Program-made: the position numbers and the translations under genes
The notes under the pieces: generated by a model
What the model was told of the DNA's origin: nothing
Database searches by the model: none
What the model saw: the letters and a program-made list of their open reading frames with translations, nothing else
Shown: positions 1-7,332 of the stretch, piece after piece
Numbering within the stretch: the first letter of the stretch is position 1
Layout: each line of letters starts with the position of its first letter
Assembly (NCBI RefSeq): GCF_000170795.1
Contig: NZ_ABCM01000023.1
Location: 22,036 to 86,035, forward strand
DNA: 64,000 bases
Source of the DNA: Pedobacter sp. BAL39
Lineage (GTDB): Bacteria; Bacteroidota; Bacteroidia; Sphingobacteriales; Sphingobacteriaceae
Direction of reading: 5' to 3'

Positions 1-191
1 TTTTTGCCTATGCCCAATCCCGGGCTGAGGAGTTCCTGTTTTTGTCCCATGAAAAAAGGTTTTTGAGGCTGCTTGAAGAACACCCGAATATCATAGAGCG
101 CATTCCAGCTTACCACATATCTTCCTTTCTGGGTATCACCAATCCCTCACTCAGCAGGATCAGAAAAAGAGTCAAGGCCAACCAGGCATAA
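1..191 (+). CDS. Crp/Fnr-family regulator, C-terminal part only
   Basis: The reading frame is open from the window edge to a TAA at 189-191, so only the last 62 or so residues are seen. The tail has the pattern IPxYHISSFLGITNPSLSRIRK, the recognition helix-turn-helix of Crp/Fnr-like transcription factors in Bacteroidota. The nucleotide-binding domain lies outside the window. It resembles the C-terminus of the second Crp/Fnr-type protein at 1811-2380, so the two are probably paralogues. The neighbour on the right is a convergent flavin monooxygenase. The family is fairly certain; the ligand and targets are unknown. Confidence 0.8.
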   Translation, partial: FAYAQSRAEEFLFLSHEKRFLRLLEEHPNIIERIPAYHISSFLGITNPSLSRIRKRVKANQA

Positions 192-224
192 TCTATTTTG
201 GCGTACATGACATTGTAGAAATCC

Positions 225-1247
225 TTAGGCGCCTGGTCTGATCAGTGGTATCACCTTGGTGCCGATCAAGTCAATGGACTTTAAGAGCTGTTGGTGACTA
301 AGGCCTGCATTGTCCATCTGAAAGGTAAAGCGGTCTACACCACCAAGGGCTTCGCTATGTCTCAGCAGTTTCTCAGCTACCTTTTCCGGCCCCCCCACAA
401 CGAGTACACCTTTAGGCGCAATCAGATCTTCAAACTGTCTTCTTGTTACCGGCGGCCATCCCCGCTCATGCCCTAACTTTGTCCACAATTCAGCATATCC
501 CGGGTAATAATCGGCTTCTGCAGACTGGTCGTTGTCGCCGACGTAACCCGGTGAATGCAGTCCGACTTTAAGCTCCTCCGGACTGAATCCTGCTTCCTTG
601 CCAGATCTCCTATATAGGTCTATCAAGGGCCTAAAGCGTTCAGTCTCGCCACCTATGATGGCAACCATCAGGGGAAGTCCCAGCATTCCTGCGCGTACAA
701 ATGATTCAGGTGTACCTCCTACTCCCAGCCATACAGGTATTTTTTCCTGTAAAGGCCGTGGATATACGGGCTGATTTGTTAATGCAGGTCTGAATTTTCC
801 AGACCAGGTGATGAATTCATCTTCACGCAGGCGCAGCAACAGGTTCAGTTTTTCCTTGAACAACGCATCATATTGGTTCAGGTCAAACCCAAATAAAGGA
901 TATGCTTCTATTGCGGAGCCCCGGCCAACCACCATTTCCGCACGCCCTTTGGAAATAATATCCAGCGTTGCGAAACTTTGAAATACGCGGACAGGATCTG
1001 AGGTGCTGAGTACAGTCACAGCACTGGTCAACCGGATATTTTTAGTGCGGGCCGCTGCCGCTGCAAGTATCACAGCAGGAACGGAGTCCAGAAATTCTTT
1101 CTTATGATGCTCGCCAATGCCAAAAATATCCAGGCCGGCCTCATCCGCAGCGACTATTCTGTCCAACAGTTGCTCCATTGCTGCCTCACTGCTTAAAGCC
1201 TTACTTCCGTACATTGCCGAAGCAAAACTATCTATACCTATTTCCAT
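225..1247 (-). CDS. LLM-class flavin-dependent monooxygenase
   Basis: A 340-residue protein of the bacterial luciferase-like family, which uses reduced flavin to oxygenate small organic substrates in the cytoplasm. Visible features are the N-terminal strand-helix start of a TIM barrel, a GEHH segment at residues 45-48 that is typical of this family near the flavin site, and a conserved RAEMVVGRGS stretch around 102-111. Length fits a complete single-domain member. The ATG at 1247 is a good start. Upstream lies a 17-bp tandem repeat (1273-1307) in the probable promoter. The gene points toward the Crp/Fnr fragment and sits next to a damaged hydrolase gene and an SDR gene, suggesting an oxidative or xenobiotic-related cluster. 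The substrate cannot be told from sequence. Confidence 0.9.
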   Translation of the reverse strand: MEIGIDSFASAMYGSKALSSEAAMEQLLDRIVAADEAGLDIFGIGEHHKKEFLDSVPAVILAAAAARTKNIRLTSAVTVLSTSDPVRVFQSFATLDIISKGRAEMVVGRGSAIEAYPLFGFDLNQYDALFKEKLNLLLRLREDEFITWSGKFRPALTNQPVYPRPLQEKIPVWLGVGGTPESFVRAGMLGLPLMVAIIGGETERFRPLIDLYRRSGKEAGFSPEELKVGLHSPGYVGDNDQSAEADYYPGYAELWTKLGHERGWPPVTRRQFEDLIAPKGVLVVGGPEKVAEKLLRHSEALGGVDRFTFQMDNAGLSHQQLLKSIDLIGTKVIPLIRPGA

Positions 1248-1272
1248 GTTATCTTCTTTTTTAGTTTATGAC

Positions 1273-1307
1273 TTACTATTGTTTACGATTTACTGTTGTT
1301 TACAATT
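1273..1307. repeat. 17-bp tandem repeat, two copies
   Basis: The unit TTACTRTTGTTTACRAT occurs twice with a 17-bp period, and a weaker third copy follows to about 1320. It lies 26-60 bp upstream of the monooxygenase start at 1247, where a regulator could bind. Function is inferred from position only. Confidence 0.6.
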
Positions 1308-1364
1308 TCTTATTATTGTTACCTCCGATGGATTCAGAGATCTTTTCATATAACAAACAAATAA

Positions 1365-1386
1365 CATCTTGATACCAATCAAGATG
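1365..1386 (-). terminator. Hairpin after the hydrolase remnant
   Basis: CATCTTGAT and ATCAAGATG form a perfect 9-bp stem with a 4-base loop, followed on the minus strand by a T-rich stretch. It lies 21 bp past the stop of the hydrolase remnant, so it probably ends that transcript. Confidence 0.55.
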
Positions 1387-1406
1387 CCACCTTGCTGGAG
1401 AATAAT

Positions 1407-1640
1407 TTATTCTGCGGGTACAGGGGTATTCAACAGTTGTTGTTCCCAGGCAAATGCTACACCTCTTGTACCGCCATGTTCTACGAGGATATTGGCAAAT
1501 CCGGCAACAGCATTGATCATTGCGGATGGATCGTGGCTGTCCAGGTTTGTGAACTGGAAAGGCTGGTGATCGATTAATACGACAATACTGTCTTCGGGAA
1601 GCAATAAGGCCTCAAGACCTGCTTTTCCATTTTTTGACAT
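1407..1640 (-). pseudogene. YcaC-like isochorismatase-family hydrolase, internally deleted
   Basis: A 77-residue frame with an ATG at 1640. Its first 45 or so residues match the usual N-terminus of YcaC-like cysteine hydrolases (LLLPEDSIVVLIDHQPFQF, including the conserved Asp of the catalytic triad). Its last 25 residues look like the usual C-terminus of the same family (VEHGGTRGVAFAWEQQLLNT). Family members are usually about 200-220 residues, so roughly 130 central residues, including the Lys and the nucleophilic Cys, are missing without loss of frame. The join falls at a V-A-G-F-A segment, and similar short segments occur at both places in intact relatives, which suggests deletion between short repeats. 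It is unlikely to be an active hydrolase. A small functional remnant cannot be excluded. Confidence 0.75.
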
Positions 1641-1761
1641 GATTTGATAGTTAGATGATATAGAACTAAAAAAATAATTGATGAAGCAAAGTTCGACTAT
1701 CACGCAAAAGTTGAAGATGACCTATGTCGAAAAAAAGCGTAGATAAATGTCGATGACCTTT

Positions 1762-1777
1762 TTTACCATATGGTAAA
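1762..1777. promoter_or_regulatory. Perfect 16-bp palindrome upstream of Crp/Fnr gene
   Basis: TTTACCATATGGTAAA is a perfect palindrome 33 bp before the start of the regulator at 1811. The same arms recur before the next gene (2389-2404). A binding site for a dimeric regulator, possibly the adjacent one, is inferred. Confidence 0.6.
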
Positions 1778-1810
1778 TTTCTTGTTTACAATAAACGCTA
1801 TCTTTCACAC

Positions 1811-2380
1811 ATGAAAGCTTTTACTGATTATATCCTGCAGTTTGGTAATCTGAATGAACAACAGATCGACTTCATTTTGAGCAAAGCAACGAGGCTTGAA
1901 CTTCATAAAGACGAATATTTTTCTGAAGCAGGAAAGGTTCCAAAGCAGGTTGGATTTGTTCTTGAGGGCATATTTCGCTTTTGCTATTATAACAATAAAG
2001 GCGAAGAAATCACGAACTATTTTATTGAGGATAACAGTTTTGTGACGGATTATCAAAAGTTTGAAATACAGGCAGTGGCATCCGAATATGTACAGGCAGT
2101 TACTAACTGTAAGATGCTGGTATTTTCGAAAAAAGACTGGGACGACATCTCAAACACAATAGTCGGCTGGGATAAGATTGAAGTCAAGATGGTCAGAAAA
2201 TGTTTAATGGAAACGATAGAAAGGAGAAGTCCCCTGGTTTCTGAAGATGCAACCACCCGGTACTTATCGTTCATTGAAAAATTCCCGACGCTGGTTAACC
2301 GCATTCCCCTTTCTTATATCGCTTCTTACCTGGGAATTACTCAGCAGTCATTGAGCAGGATAAGGAAAAACATCCGTTAA
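1811..2380 (+). CDS. Crp/Fnr-family transcriptional regulator
   Basis: A 189-residue protein with a cyclic-nucleotide-binding-like beta roll (about residues 10-120, with VGFVLEGIFRFCY in the middle) and a C-terminal helix-turn-helix (about 145-189, IPLSYIASYLGITQQSLSRIRK). It lacks the cysteine cluster of true Fnr, so it is probably not an iron-sulfur oxygen sensor; the effector is unknown. The ATG at 1811 gives full family length. It is followed 81 bp later by a short-chain dehydrogenase on the same strand. Both genes are preceded by the same 16-bp palindrome, so this protein may regulate itself and the dehydrogenase, though another factor could use those sites. Confidence 0.9.
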   Translation: MKAFTDYILQFGNLNEQQIDFILSKATRLELHKDEYFSEAGKVPKQVGFVLEGIFRFCYYNNKGEEITNYFIEDNSFVTDYQKFEIQAVASEYVQAVTNCKMLVFSKKDWDDISNTIVGWDKIEVKMVRKCLMETIERRSPLVSEDATTRYLSFIEKFPTLVNRIPLSYIASYLGITQQSLSRIRKNIR

Positions 2381-2388
2381 CATCACTT

Positions 2389-2404
2389 TTTACCAATTGG
2401 TAAA
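2389..2404. promoter_or_regulatory. Perfect 16-bp palindrome upstream of SDR gene
   Basis: TTTACCAATTGGTAAA is a perfect palindrome 57 bp before the dehydrogenase start. It differs from the site at 1762-1777 only in the two central bases, so both are likely operators for one regulator. Confidence 0.6.
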
Positions 2405-2461
2405 CGGTTTCCTTTTTTATACCACAACATTTGTATCATTATTTTAATCAACGAAAAAAAG

Positions 2462-3325
2462 ATGAACAAAAAAGTCGTATTAATCACAGGAACAAACAGT
2501 GGCTTCGGATGGCTTACTGCCAATAGTGTTGCAGCTTTGGGGCATAAAGTTTATGCTACCATGAGAGATACTGCTGGAAAGAATGCTGATAAGGCAAAAG
2601 CGTTGGCCCAGGTAGCGAATGTTACGGTTCTGGATGTGACACTCACCGATGAAACAAGTGTAAAAAACGCTATTGACACCGTTATAGCTACAGAAGGGAC
2701 AATTGATGTATTGGTGAATAACGCAGGGATTTCAATGTTTGGCGTGGCCGAGAGCGCTACTCCTGCCGATGTCCAACGGATGTTTGACGTCAACGTAATC
2801 GCACCATGGAGGTTGATGAAATTGGCATTACCGGCTATGCGCAAACAATCAGAAGGATTAATCATCAATGTTTCAAGTGGATGGGGACGGTTCTCAGCTC
2901 CTTTTTCAGCAGTATATGCTGCGTCGAAGTTCGCTTTGGAAGGTTTAAGTGAAGGCTTGCATTATGAATTACGTCCGTTAGGTGTGGATGTAGCCATTAT
3001 TCAACCGGGGGCTTTTCCTACTGAAATGTCCCAGAAGCTTCAACTGGGCTCTGATCCATCGGTTGTTGAGGATTACAAAGCGATAGCTGAATTTCCAGAT
3101 AAGATGTTTAGTGCCATTGGTCAAATATTTGAAACTGCGAAACCTAACCCACAGGATGTAGCAGATGCAGTGATCAACCTGATCAATTTACCAAAAGGAC
3201 AAAGGCCACTGAGAACGGTCGTTGATTCATCCACAGGAGAAATTGTTGAAAGGGCTAATGAGGCAGTAAATGTTGAATATGCAAAAGTTCTTGCCGCATT
3301 CGGATTGAAAGACCTGTTGACATAA
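2462..3325 (+). CDS. Short-chain dehydrogenase/reductase
   Basis: A 287-residue classical SDR that would use NAD(P)H to reduce or oxidise a carbonyl/alcohol substrate in the cytoplasm. The Rossmann cofactor motif TGTNSGFG is at residues 9-16, NNAG at 86-89, catalytic Ser around 138-139 and YAASK at 152-156, so the full catalytic set is present. The C-terminal extension after residue 250 is somewhat longer than in minimal SDRs. It lies 81 bp behind a Crp/Fnr-type regulator and behind a palindromic operator-like site, so it is probably under that control. A hairpin at 3399-3426 may terminate it. The substrate is not predictable. Confidence 0.92.
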   Translation: MNKKVVLITGTNSGFGWLTANSVAALGHKVYATMRDTAGKNADKAKALAQVANVTVLDVTLTDETSVKNAIDTVIATEGTIDVLVNNAGISMFGVAESATPADVQRMFDVNVIAPWRLMKLALPAMRKQSEGLIINVSSGWGRFSAPFSAVYAASKFALEGLSEGLHYELRPLGVDVAIIQPGAFPTEMSQKLQLGSDPSVVEDYKAIAEFPDKMFSAIGQIFETAKPNPQDVADAVINLINLPKGQRPLRTVVDSSTGEIVERANEAVNVEYAKVLAAFGLKDLLT

Positions 3326-3398
3326 AGTGAGTTTTTTGCGTTCTTAAAGAGGTCACCCGCCCGCAGGAAAGATTGTTTTTTCTCAAACTGAATGGTAG

Positions 3399-3426
3399 AA
3401 AGGCTGCTTTAAAATCAGCAGCTTTT
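3399..3426 (+). terminator. Hairpin after SDR gene
   Basis: GGCTGCT and AGCAGC pair, with flanking A and T runs, about 75 bp after the dehydrogenase stop. It has the shape of an intrinsic terminator with a short T tract. Confidence 0.45.
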
Positions 3427-3457
3427 CATCCCTGAAAAGGAATTCGGAACGTTACCA

Positions 3458-4255
3458 TTAATCGTTCTCGCTATATAAATTTAATAGGTTTTGATAATGA
3501 GTCCTAGTTTCCACTCCCATCATCCCCTTAATCACATCTCTTTCATTCGATTTCAATTCTACAATCGCGACCAGGAAATCTGTGTAAATCATGGAAATAA
3601 GGGCAATATCTCCATCTGTCAGATACTGCTCAATGATATCCATAAAACACTTAGTATCCGTTTGACTGCCTTTCGATACCCAACCTGCCATTTCCATACA
3701 AAGTTCCGACATTATGAAACTATTCTCATTGCCTCCCAAGCTCCAGTCATATCTAGTCCAGGCATTTAACAGTCCAATCTGTGAAAACTCATTTCTGACA
3801 TGACAATAAAAATCTTCAAAATTCTTTCTGGAATCTGGTCTTGCCAGGTCATCAAAAGGATATGATGTCAACAAACGTTGATGTTCTGCATATTCTTTGT
3901 CTTTCCATTTCTGGCTAAGTTTTCCAAGTAACTCTTCCTGTTTGTCAAATCTTACTCTTCTAAAATCCTGTCGTTGAACCCTATGGTGACGCTCATAATT
4001 AATTGCCATAGAAAGAGTAACATCCGCGAAAATCCAATAAAGTATTTCATCGATTTCGTTGGTTATCCTTCTTTCAATTTCCTGACAGTCCTCAAAAATA
4101 AAATAATGCATAAACCCAAAGCCGTCTACCTGGACATTACGGGGTGCATTCCAAATTTCCCGTCCAAATTCCGGCAGTAGGTTTGACGGGGCATTTATTT
4201 TGAACGCTAGTTCTTCAACTTTTTTCTTTAATTTTTCAAGCGAATCGTTTACCAT
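3458..4255 (-). CDS. Immunity-like protein (Imm63-like N-terminus)
   Basis: A 265-residue soluble protein with no signal peptide or membrane segment. The first 130 or so residues (INAPSNLLPEFG, then EIDEILYWIFADVTLSMA, then RVRFDKQEELLGKL) resemble the Imm63 family of polymorphic-toxin immunity proteins. The second half (about 148-265, from NFEDFYCHVRNEFSQIG to the C-terminal THYQNLLNLYSEND) looks like a separate helical domain of the kind seen in DUF7674-like immunity proteins. Both assignments are from memory of motifs and are tentative. No toxin gene is adjacent, so it would be an orphan immunity gene. An IS21 element sits 107 bp upstream of its ATG at 4255, which may have cut it off from a former partner. 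Confidence 0.6.
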   Translation of the reverse strand: MVNDSLEKLKKKVEELAFKINAPSNLLPEFGREIWNAPRNVQVDGFGFMHYFIFEDCQEIERRITNEIDEILYWIFADVTLSMAINYERHHRVQRQDFRRVRFDKQEELLGKLSQKWKDKEYAEHQRLLTSYPFDDLARPDSRKNFEDFYCHVRNEFSQIGLLNAWTRYDWSLGGNENSFIMSELCMEMAGWVSKGSQTDTKCFMDIIEQYLTDGDIALISMIYTDFLVAIVELKSNERDVIKGMMGVETRTHYQNLLNLYSEND

Positions 4256-4283
4256 AAAATTGACATCATAACAGAAAAATATC

Positions 4284-4330
4284 TGTGCCCTAATATAAAT
4301 ATTAGAAACCTAGGCACCGAATAGGGCACA
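4284..4330. repeat. 9-bp inverted repeat upstream of the immunity-like gene
   Basis: TGTGCCCTA (4284-4292) and TAGGGCACA (4322-4330) are perfect inverted arms around 29 bp. They lie between the immunity-like gene start and the IS left end. Role unknown; it could be an operator or part of an older mobile end. Confidence 0.4.
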
Positions 4331-4357
4331 TTTTCCTTGAAAGTTATTGATCTGGAC

Positions 4358-4362
4358 AAATT
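4358..4362. repeat. Target-site duplication, left copy
   Basis: AAATT directly before the IS21 left end, repeated at 6937-6941. Confidence 0.7.
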
Positions 4363-4540
4363 TGGATATTACGGTTCGAATGGTGCCAGCTATTTCGGTC
4401 TGTTAGTGCCAGCGATTACGGTTTAAATGATGCCACTTTGGTGGTTTAAATTTTCATCCATTTATCGGTTTTTACGGTTCAAACTGTGCCACTTTAAAAG
4501 ATCAAGAAAGAATTACCTTTTCGCTATTAAATACAGCGAT

Positions 4541-6093
4541 ATGGCCAACAAACTTGATCCGATGGACTTAAAACAAATACTCACATTACATCTGGAGGGT
4601 TACAGTAACCGTAAAATAGGTTCTGTTCTCGGTATTTCCCGTAACACTGTCAACACCTATATGCAACTATTTGCTGGTAGCGACTATTCATGTCAGGAGC
4701 TTCTGGGGTTTGATACGGTTGCCTTATCCGAACTGTTCTCATCACATACCACCCTGGACACCATTCGCCACAATGAGCTCATGCTTTATTTTGAGGGGGT
4801 CAACAAGGCCCGGAACCATCCCGGTTTTACCTTCCTGTATCATTATCAGCAATATGTTGAGCTGGCGGCAGAACCTTACAGTTATACGCAGTTCCTTGAG
4901 CATTTTCGCCGCAAGTATCCTAAAGAAAAAGGGTCAATGAAACTTCAGCACTTGGCTGGCGAAGAAATGTTCATAGACTTTGCCGGTAAAAAGCTGCAGA
5001 TCATCGATAAGCAGACCGGGGAGATTGTTCCCGTGGAAGTATTTGTAGCCATACTTCCCTGCAGCCAGTACACTTATGTTCAGGCATGTATGAGCCAAAA
5101 ACGCGAAGACATGCTATCATGTTGTGCTGATGCCTTACGTTTCTATGGCGGATCGCCTAAAGCGATTGTATCGGATAACCTTAAGTCCGCAGTTAACAGA
5201 TCGAGTAAATACGAGGCCGATATCAACCGTAGCTTTAAAGACTTTGCCCGCCATTATAATTGTGTTATCAACCCCACCCGTAGTTACGCTCCCCAGGACA
5301 AGGCGCTGGTTGAGAATGCGGTGCATTTGGTCTACCAGCGTATTTATTATCCTCTACGGGAAATGACCTTCTTTTCTCTGGAAGATCTTAACAGGGAAAT
5401 TGCTGTCTTATTGGAGTGTTACAACACGCTTTTGTTCAAACGAAAAGAATCCAGCCGTATTGAACTCTTCCAAAGTATTGAACGTCAGTATCTAAAAGAG
5501 CTACCACCCAGTACCTATGAAATGAAAGACTATAAAAGGGCCAAGGTGCAGAAGATGGGTTACGCATACTTTTCTCCTGACAAATGTTATTACAGTGTTC
5601 CTACCGATATATTGGAAAGGAGACCATGATCCACTACACCAAGAGTCGTATTGAGATCTATTATAATCATGAGAGGATTGCCCTGCATCAGCGTAACCTG
5701 AATAAAGGTAGCTACATCACTAACACAGATCACTTGAGCAGCACACATAAGTTCTACTCGGATTGGAGCCCTGAGTTCTTCAGGAAAAAAGCGTTGCCAC
5801 ATGGTGAATATGTTTTGGCATGCATAGAAAAAGTACTGGCCTCGCAGGATTACCCGGAAATAAGCTATAAGCGCTCTTTGGGCATTATTCATTTGAACCG
5901 TTCCTATGGCTCTGAGCGGCTCAATAATGCCTGCAAAAGAGCTCTGGCAACAGATAGCTGCTCTTACCTGCGCATAAAGAACATCCTGAAAAATAATATG
6001 GACAGACTGCCCGCTATTGATGAGCAACCCGATACCATAAAACCACATATACCTTTTCATAACAACATACGCGGTGCTTCCGCTTACCAATAA
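4541..6093 (+). pseudogene. istA: IS21 transposase IstA, frameshifted
   Basis: The DDE transposase of the element. The ATG at 4541 (MANKLDPMDLKQIL) is preferred over an upstream in-frame ATG at 4427 that lies within the terminal repeats. The frame holds an N-terminal helix-turn-helix (NRKIGSVLGISRNTVNTYM) and the DDE catalytic residues in MFIDFAG, VSDNLKS and ALVENAV. It stops at 5629, but the expected continuation (YRYIGKETMIHY and the rest) runs in the -1 frame from about 5600 to the stop at 6093. The join is at gttcctaccgat: one extra base between gttcc and taccga would restore the frame. There is no slippery heptamer, so this looks like a 1-base deletion rather than programmed frameshifting. 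It may also be a sequencing error. Confidence 0.85.
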
Positions 6094-6114
6094 AGACAAT
6101 CAAAAATCACAACA

Positions 6115-6852
6115 ATGAATAATCAGACAGTTGAAAAACTACGTAACATGCGCCTTGGGGCGATGGCTCAATTACACCAACAGTATGTAAAGGAAAACAG
6201 GTTTGAAGGCATCACATGCGATGAATACCTGGCACTACTGACCGACCATCAGTGGGAAGACCGCGAGAACAACAAAATTGATCGGTTGCTGAAACTGGCA
6301 AACTTTAGGCAGAACGCCAGTCTTGCCGATATAAACTATGCCAGTGAAAGAAATCTGGACAAGAACATGTTTGCACGACTTGGCACACTGGACTTTACAA
6401 TGAGAAAGGAGAACATCATTATATGTGGCGCCTGCGGCACAGGCAAAAGCTATCTCTCACAGGCCCTTGGACATCAGGCATGTCTTACTGGAGTAAAAAC
6501 ACTCTATACAGTAACCGCCAGGCTGATCAAAAAGCTGAAATTGAGCAAAGTTGATGGAACCTACCTCAAGGAACTGGAAAAACTAACTAAAATGGATCTG
6601 CTCATACTGGATGACTTTGGACTGCAGGCTTTCGATAACCAGGACCGGGAAACACTGATGGATATTATAGACGACCGGCATGGTAAAAAATCAACTATCA
6701 TATCCTCACAAATACCAGTCTCGGCATGGTACGAAATTATCGGTGGTGAAGGAACTATTGCAGATGCAATATTGGATCGGATTGTAAACTCCTCACACAG
6801 GATTGATCTGAAAGGTGAATCCCTCAGAAAAGGAATATTGAAAAAGGAATAA
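6115..6852 (+). CDS. istB: IS21 helper ATPase IstB
   Basis: A 245-residue AAA+ ATPase of the DnaC/IstB type that assembles on DNA and directs IstA to target sites. Walker A GACGTGKS is at residues 105-112 and Walker B LLILDDFG at 162-168. The N-terminal region (about 1-95) is the helical adaptor domain that contacts IstA. Length is normal and the frame is intact, in contrast to istA. It starts 21 bp after the istA stop, as expected for a co-transcribed pair, and ends about 84 bp before the right end of the element. Confidence 0.95.
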   Translation: MNNQTVEKLRNMRLGAMAQLHQQYVKENRFEGITCDEYLALLTDHQWEDRENNKIDRLLKLANFRQNASLADINYASERNLDKNMFARLGTLDFTMRKENIIICGACGTGKSYLSQALGHQACLTGVKTLYTVTARLIKKLKLSKVDGTYLKELEKLTKMDLLILDDFGLQAFDNQDRETLMDIIDDRHGKKSTIISSQIPVSAWYEIIGGEGTIADAILDRIVNSSHRIDLKGESLRKGILKKE

Positions 6853-6936
6853 TCCCAGCTTTTTTATATCATTGTATGATCTTTTAAGTGGCACGGTTTG
6901 ACCGAAATCACTGGCACCATCACGCCGAAATACCCA

Positions 6937-6941
6937 AAATT
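6937..6941. repeat. Target-site duplication, right copy
   Basis: AAATT directly after the IS21 right end, matching 4358-4362. Confidence 0.7.
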
Positions 6942-6955
6942 TAAGGAAAAACAAA

Positions 6956-6987
6956 AAACCCCTTAAATCTTAGATTTCAAGGGGTTT
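6956..6987. terminator. Strong hairpin beside IS21 right end
   Basis: AAACCCCTT pairs with AAGGGGTTT and the stem continues through AAATC/GATTT with one bulged base around a short loop. An A run precedes it and a short T run follows. It looks like a terminator that predates the IS, but no gene now reads into it. The rest of 6988-7332 holds no gene that can be supported, only the putative attachment half-site (7011-7035) and the hairpin at 7252-7298. Confidence 0.5.
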
Positions 6988-7010
6988 CGAAGCTTGTTAG
7001 CATTGTGTCG

Positions 7011-7035
7011 TCCTGTCGGGACAATTTTCGAACCA
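7011..7035. other. Candidate left attachment site
   Basis: TCCTGTC at 7011-7017, then nine bases, then TTCGAACCA at 7027-7035. Joined to the right end this gives a dyad TGGTTCGAA-N16-TTCGAACCA with inner TGTC and GACA. The geometric centre falls at 7018-7019, one step outside the shared heptamer, so the fit is imperfect. Confidence 0.4.
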
Positions 7036-7251
7036 TTTTTTGGAAGATTTAAGAAAATTGACCTCCGAAAATGATGATTATTTGGTTTTTTAAAACTTTA
7101 TTTTTGAATGAAATATAACGCATTAAAGCTTAAAATAGATACTAATGAATGATTTTTAATTCATAACGAAAGCAGGTTACAGTAATATACTCCAATCTCA
7201 CTAACAATTTCCTTCATTTAGCCCATTTAAGCATTTGTCAAATTAAATAGC

Positions 7252-7298
7252 CATACTATAGTTTTACTTTTTAAGCTCCAAAGTAAGGCTATAGTATG
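7252..7298 (-). terminator. 19-bp-arm hairpin ending the defence operon
   Basis: The arms 7252-7270 and 7280-7298 (CATACTATAG ... CTATAGTATG outside, TTACTTT ... AAAGTAA inside) match except for two adjacent positions, with a 9-base loop. It lies 34 bp past the stop of the last operon gene (7333). There is no long T tract, so it may protect or process the transcript rather than act as a classic terminator. Confidence 0.45.
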
Positions 7299-7332
7299 AC
7301 ATAATTTCTTAGTTTATGCGTTCGATCTAATT

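Larger units (their letters stand above)
4363..6936 (+). mobile_element. IS21-family insertion sequence
   Basis: The element carries istA and istB in the usual order. Its ends are imperfect inverted repeats beginning TGG and ending CCA: the left end (from 4363) and the reverse complement of the right end share the pattern TGGNTATTnCGG, then GATGGTGCCAG or GAATGGTGCCAG, then ATTTCGGTC. A second inner inverted pair (4474-4503 and 6877-6904) includes GTGCCACTTtAAAAGATCA, matching the multiple terminal repeats known for IS21. The flanks 4358-4362 and 6937-6941 are both AAATT, a 5-bp target duplication within the range known for this family. Joining the flanks restores a gene-free sequence, so no gene was visibly broken. 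istA is frameshifted, so self-mobility is doubtful. Confidence 0.9.

Noticed and set aside
5595..5610. Programmed -1 frameshift in istA
   Set aside because: No slippery heptamer or downstream structure is seen, and IstA is normally made from a single frame. A 1-base deletion explains it better.
5590..6099. Minus-strand frame opposite the istA C-terminus
   Set aside because: Shadow frame over a recognisable transposase region.
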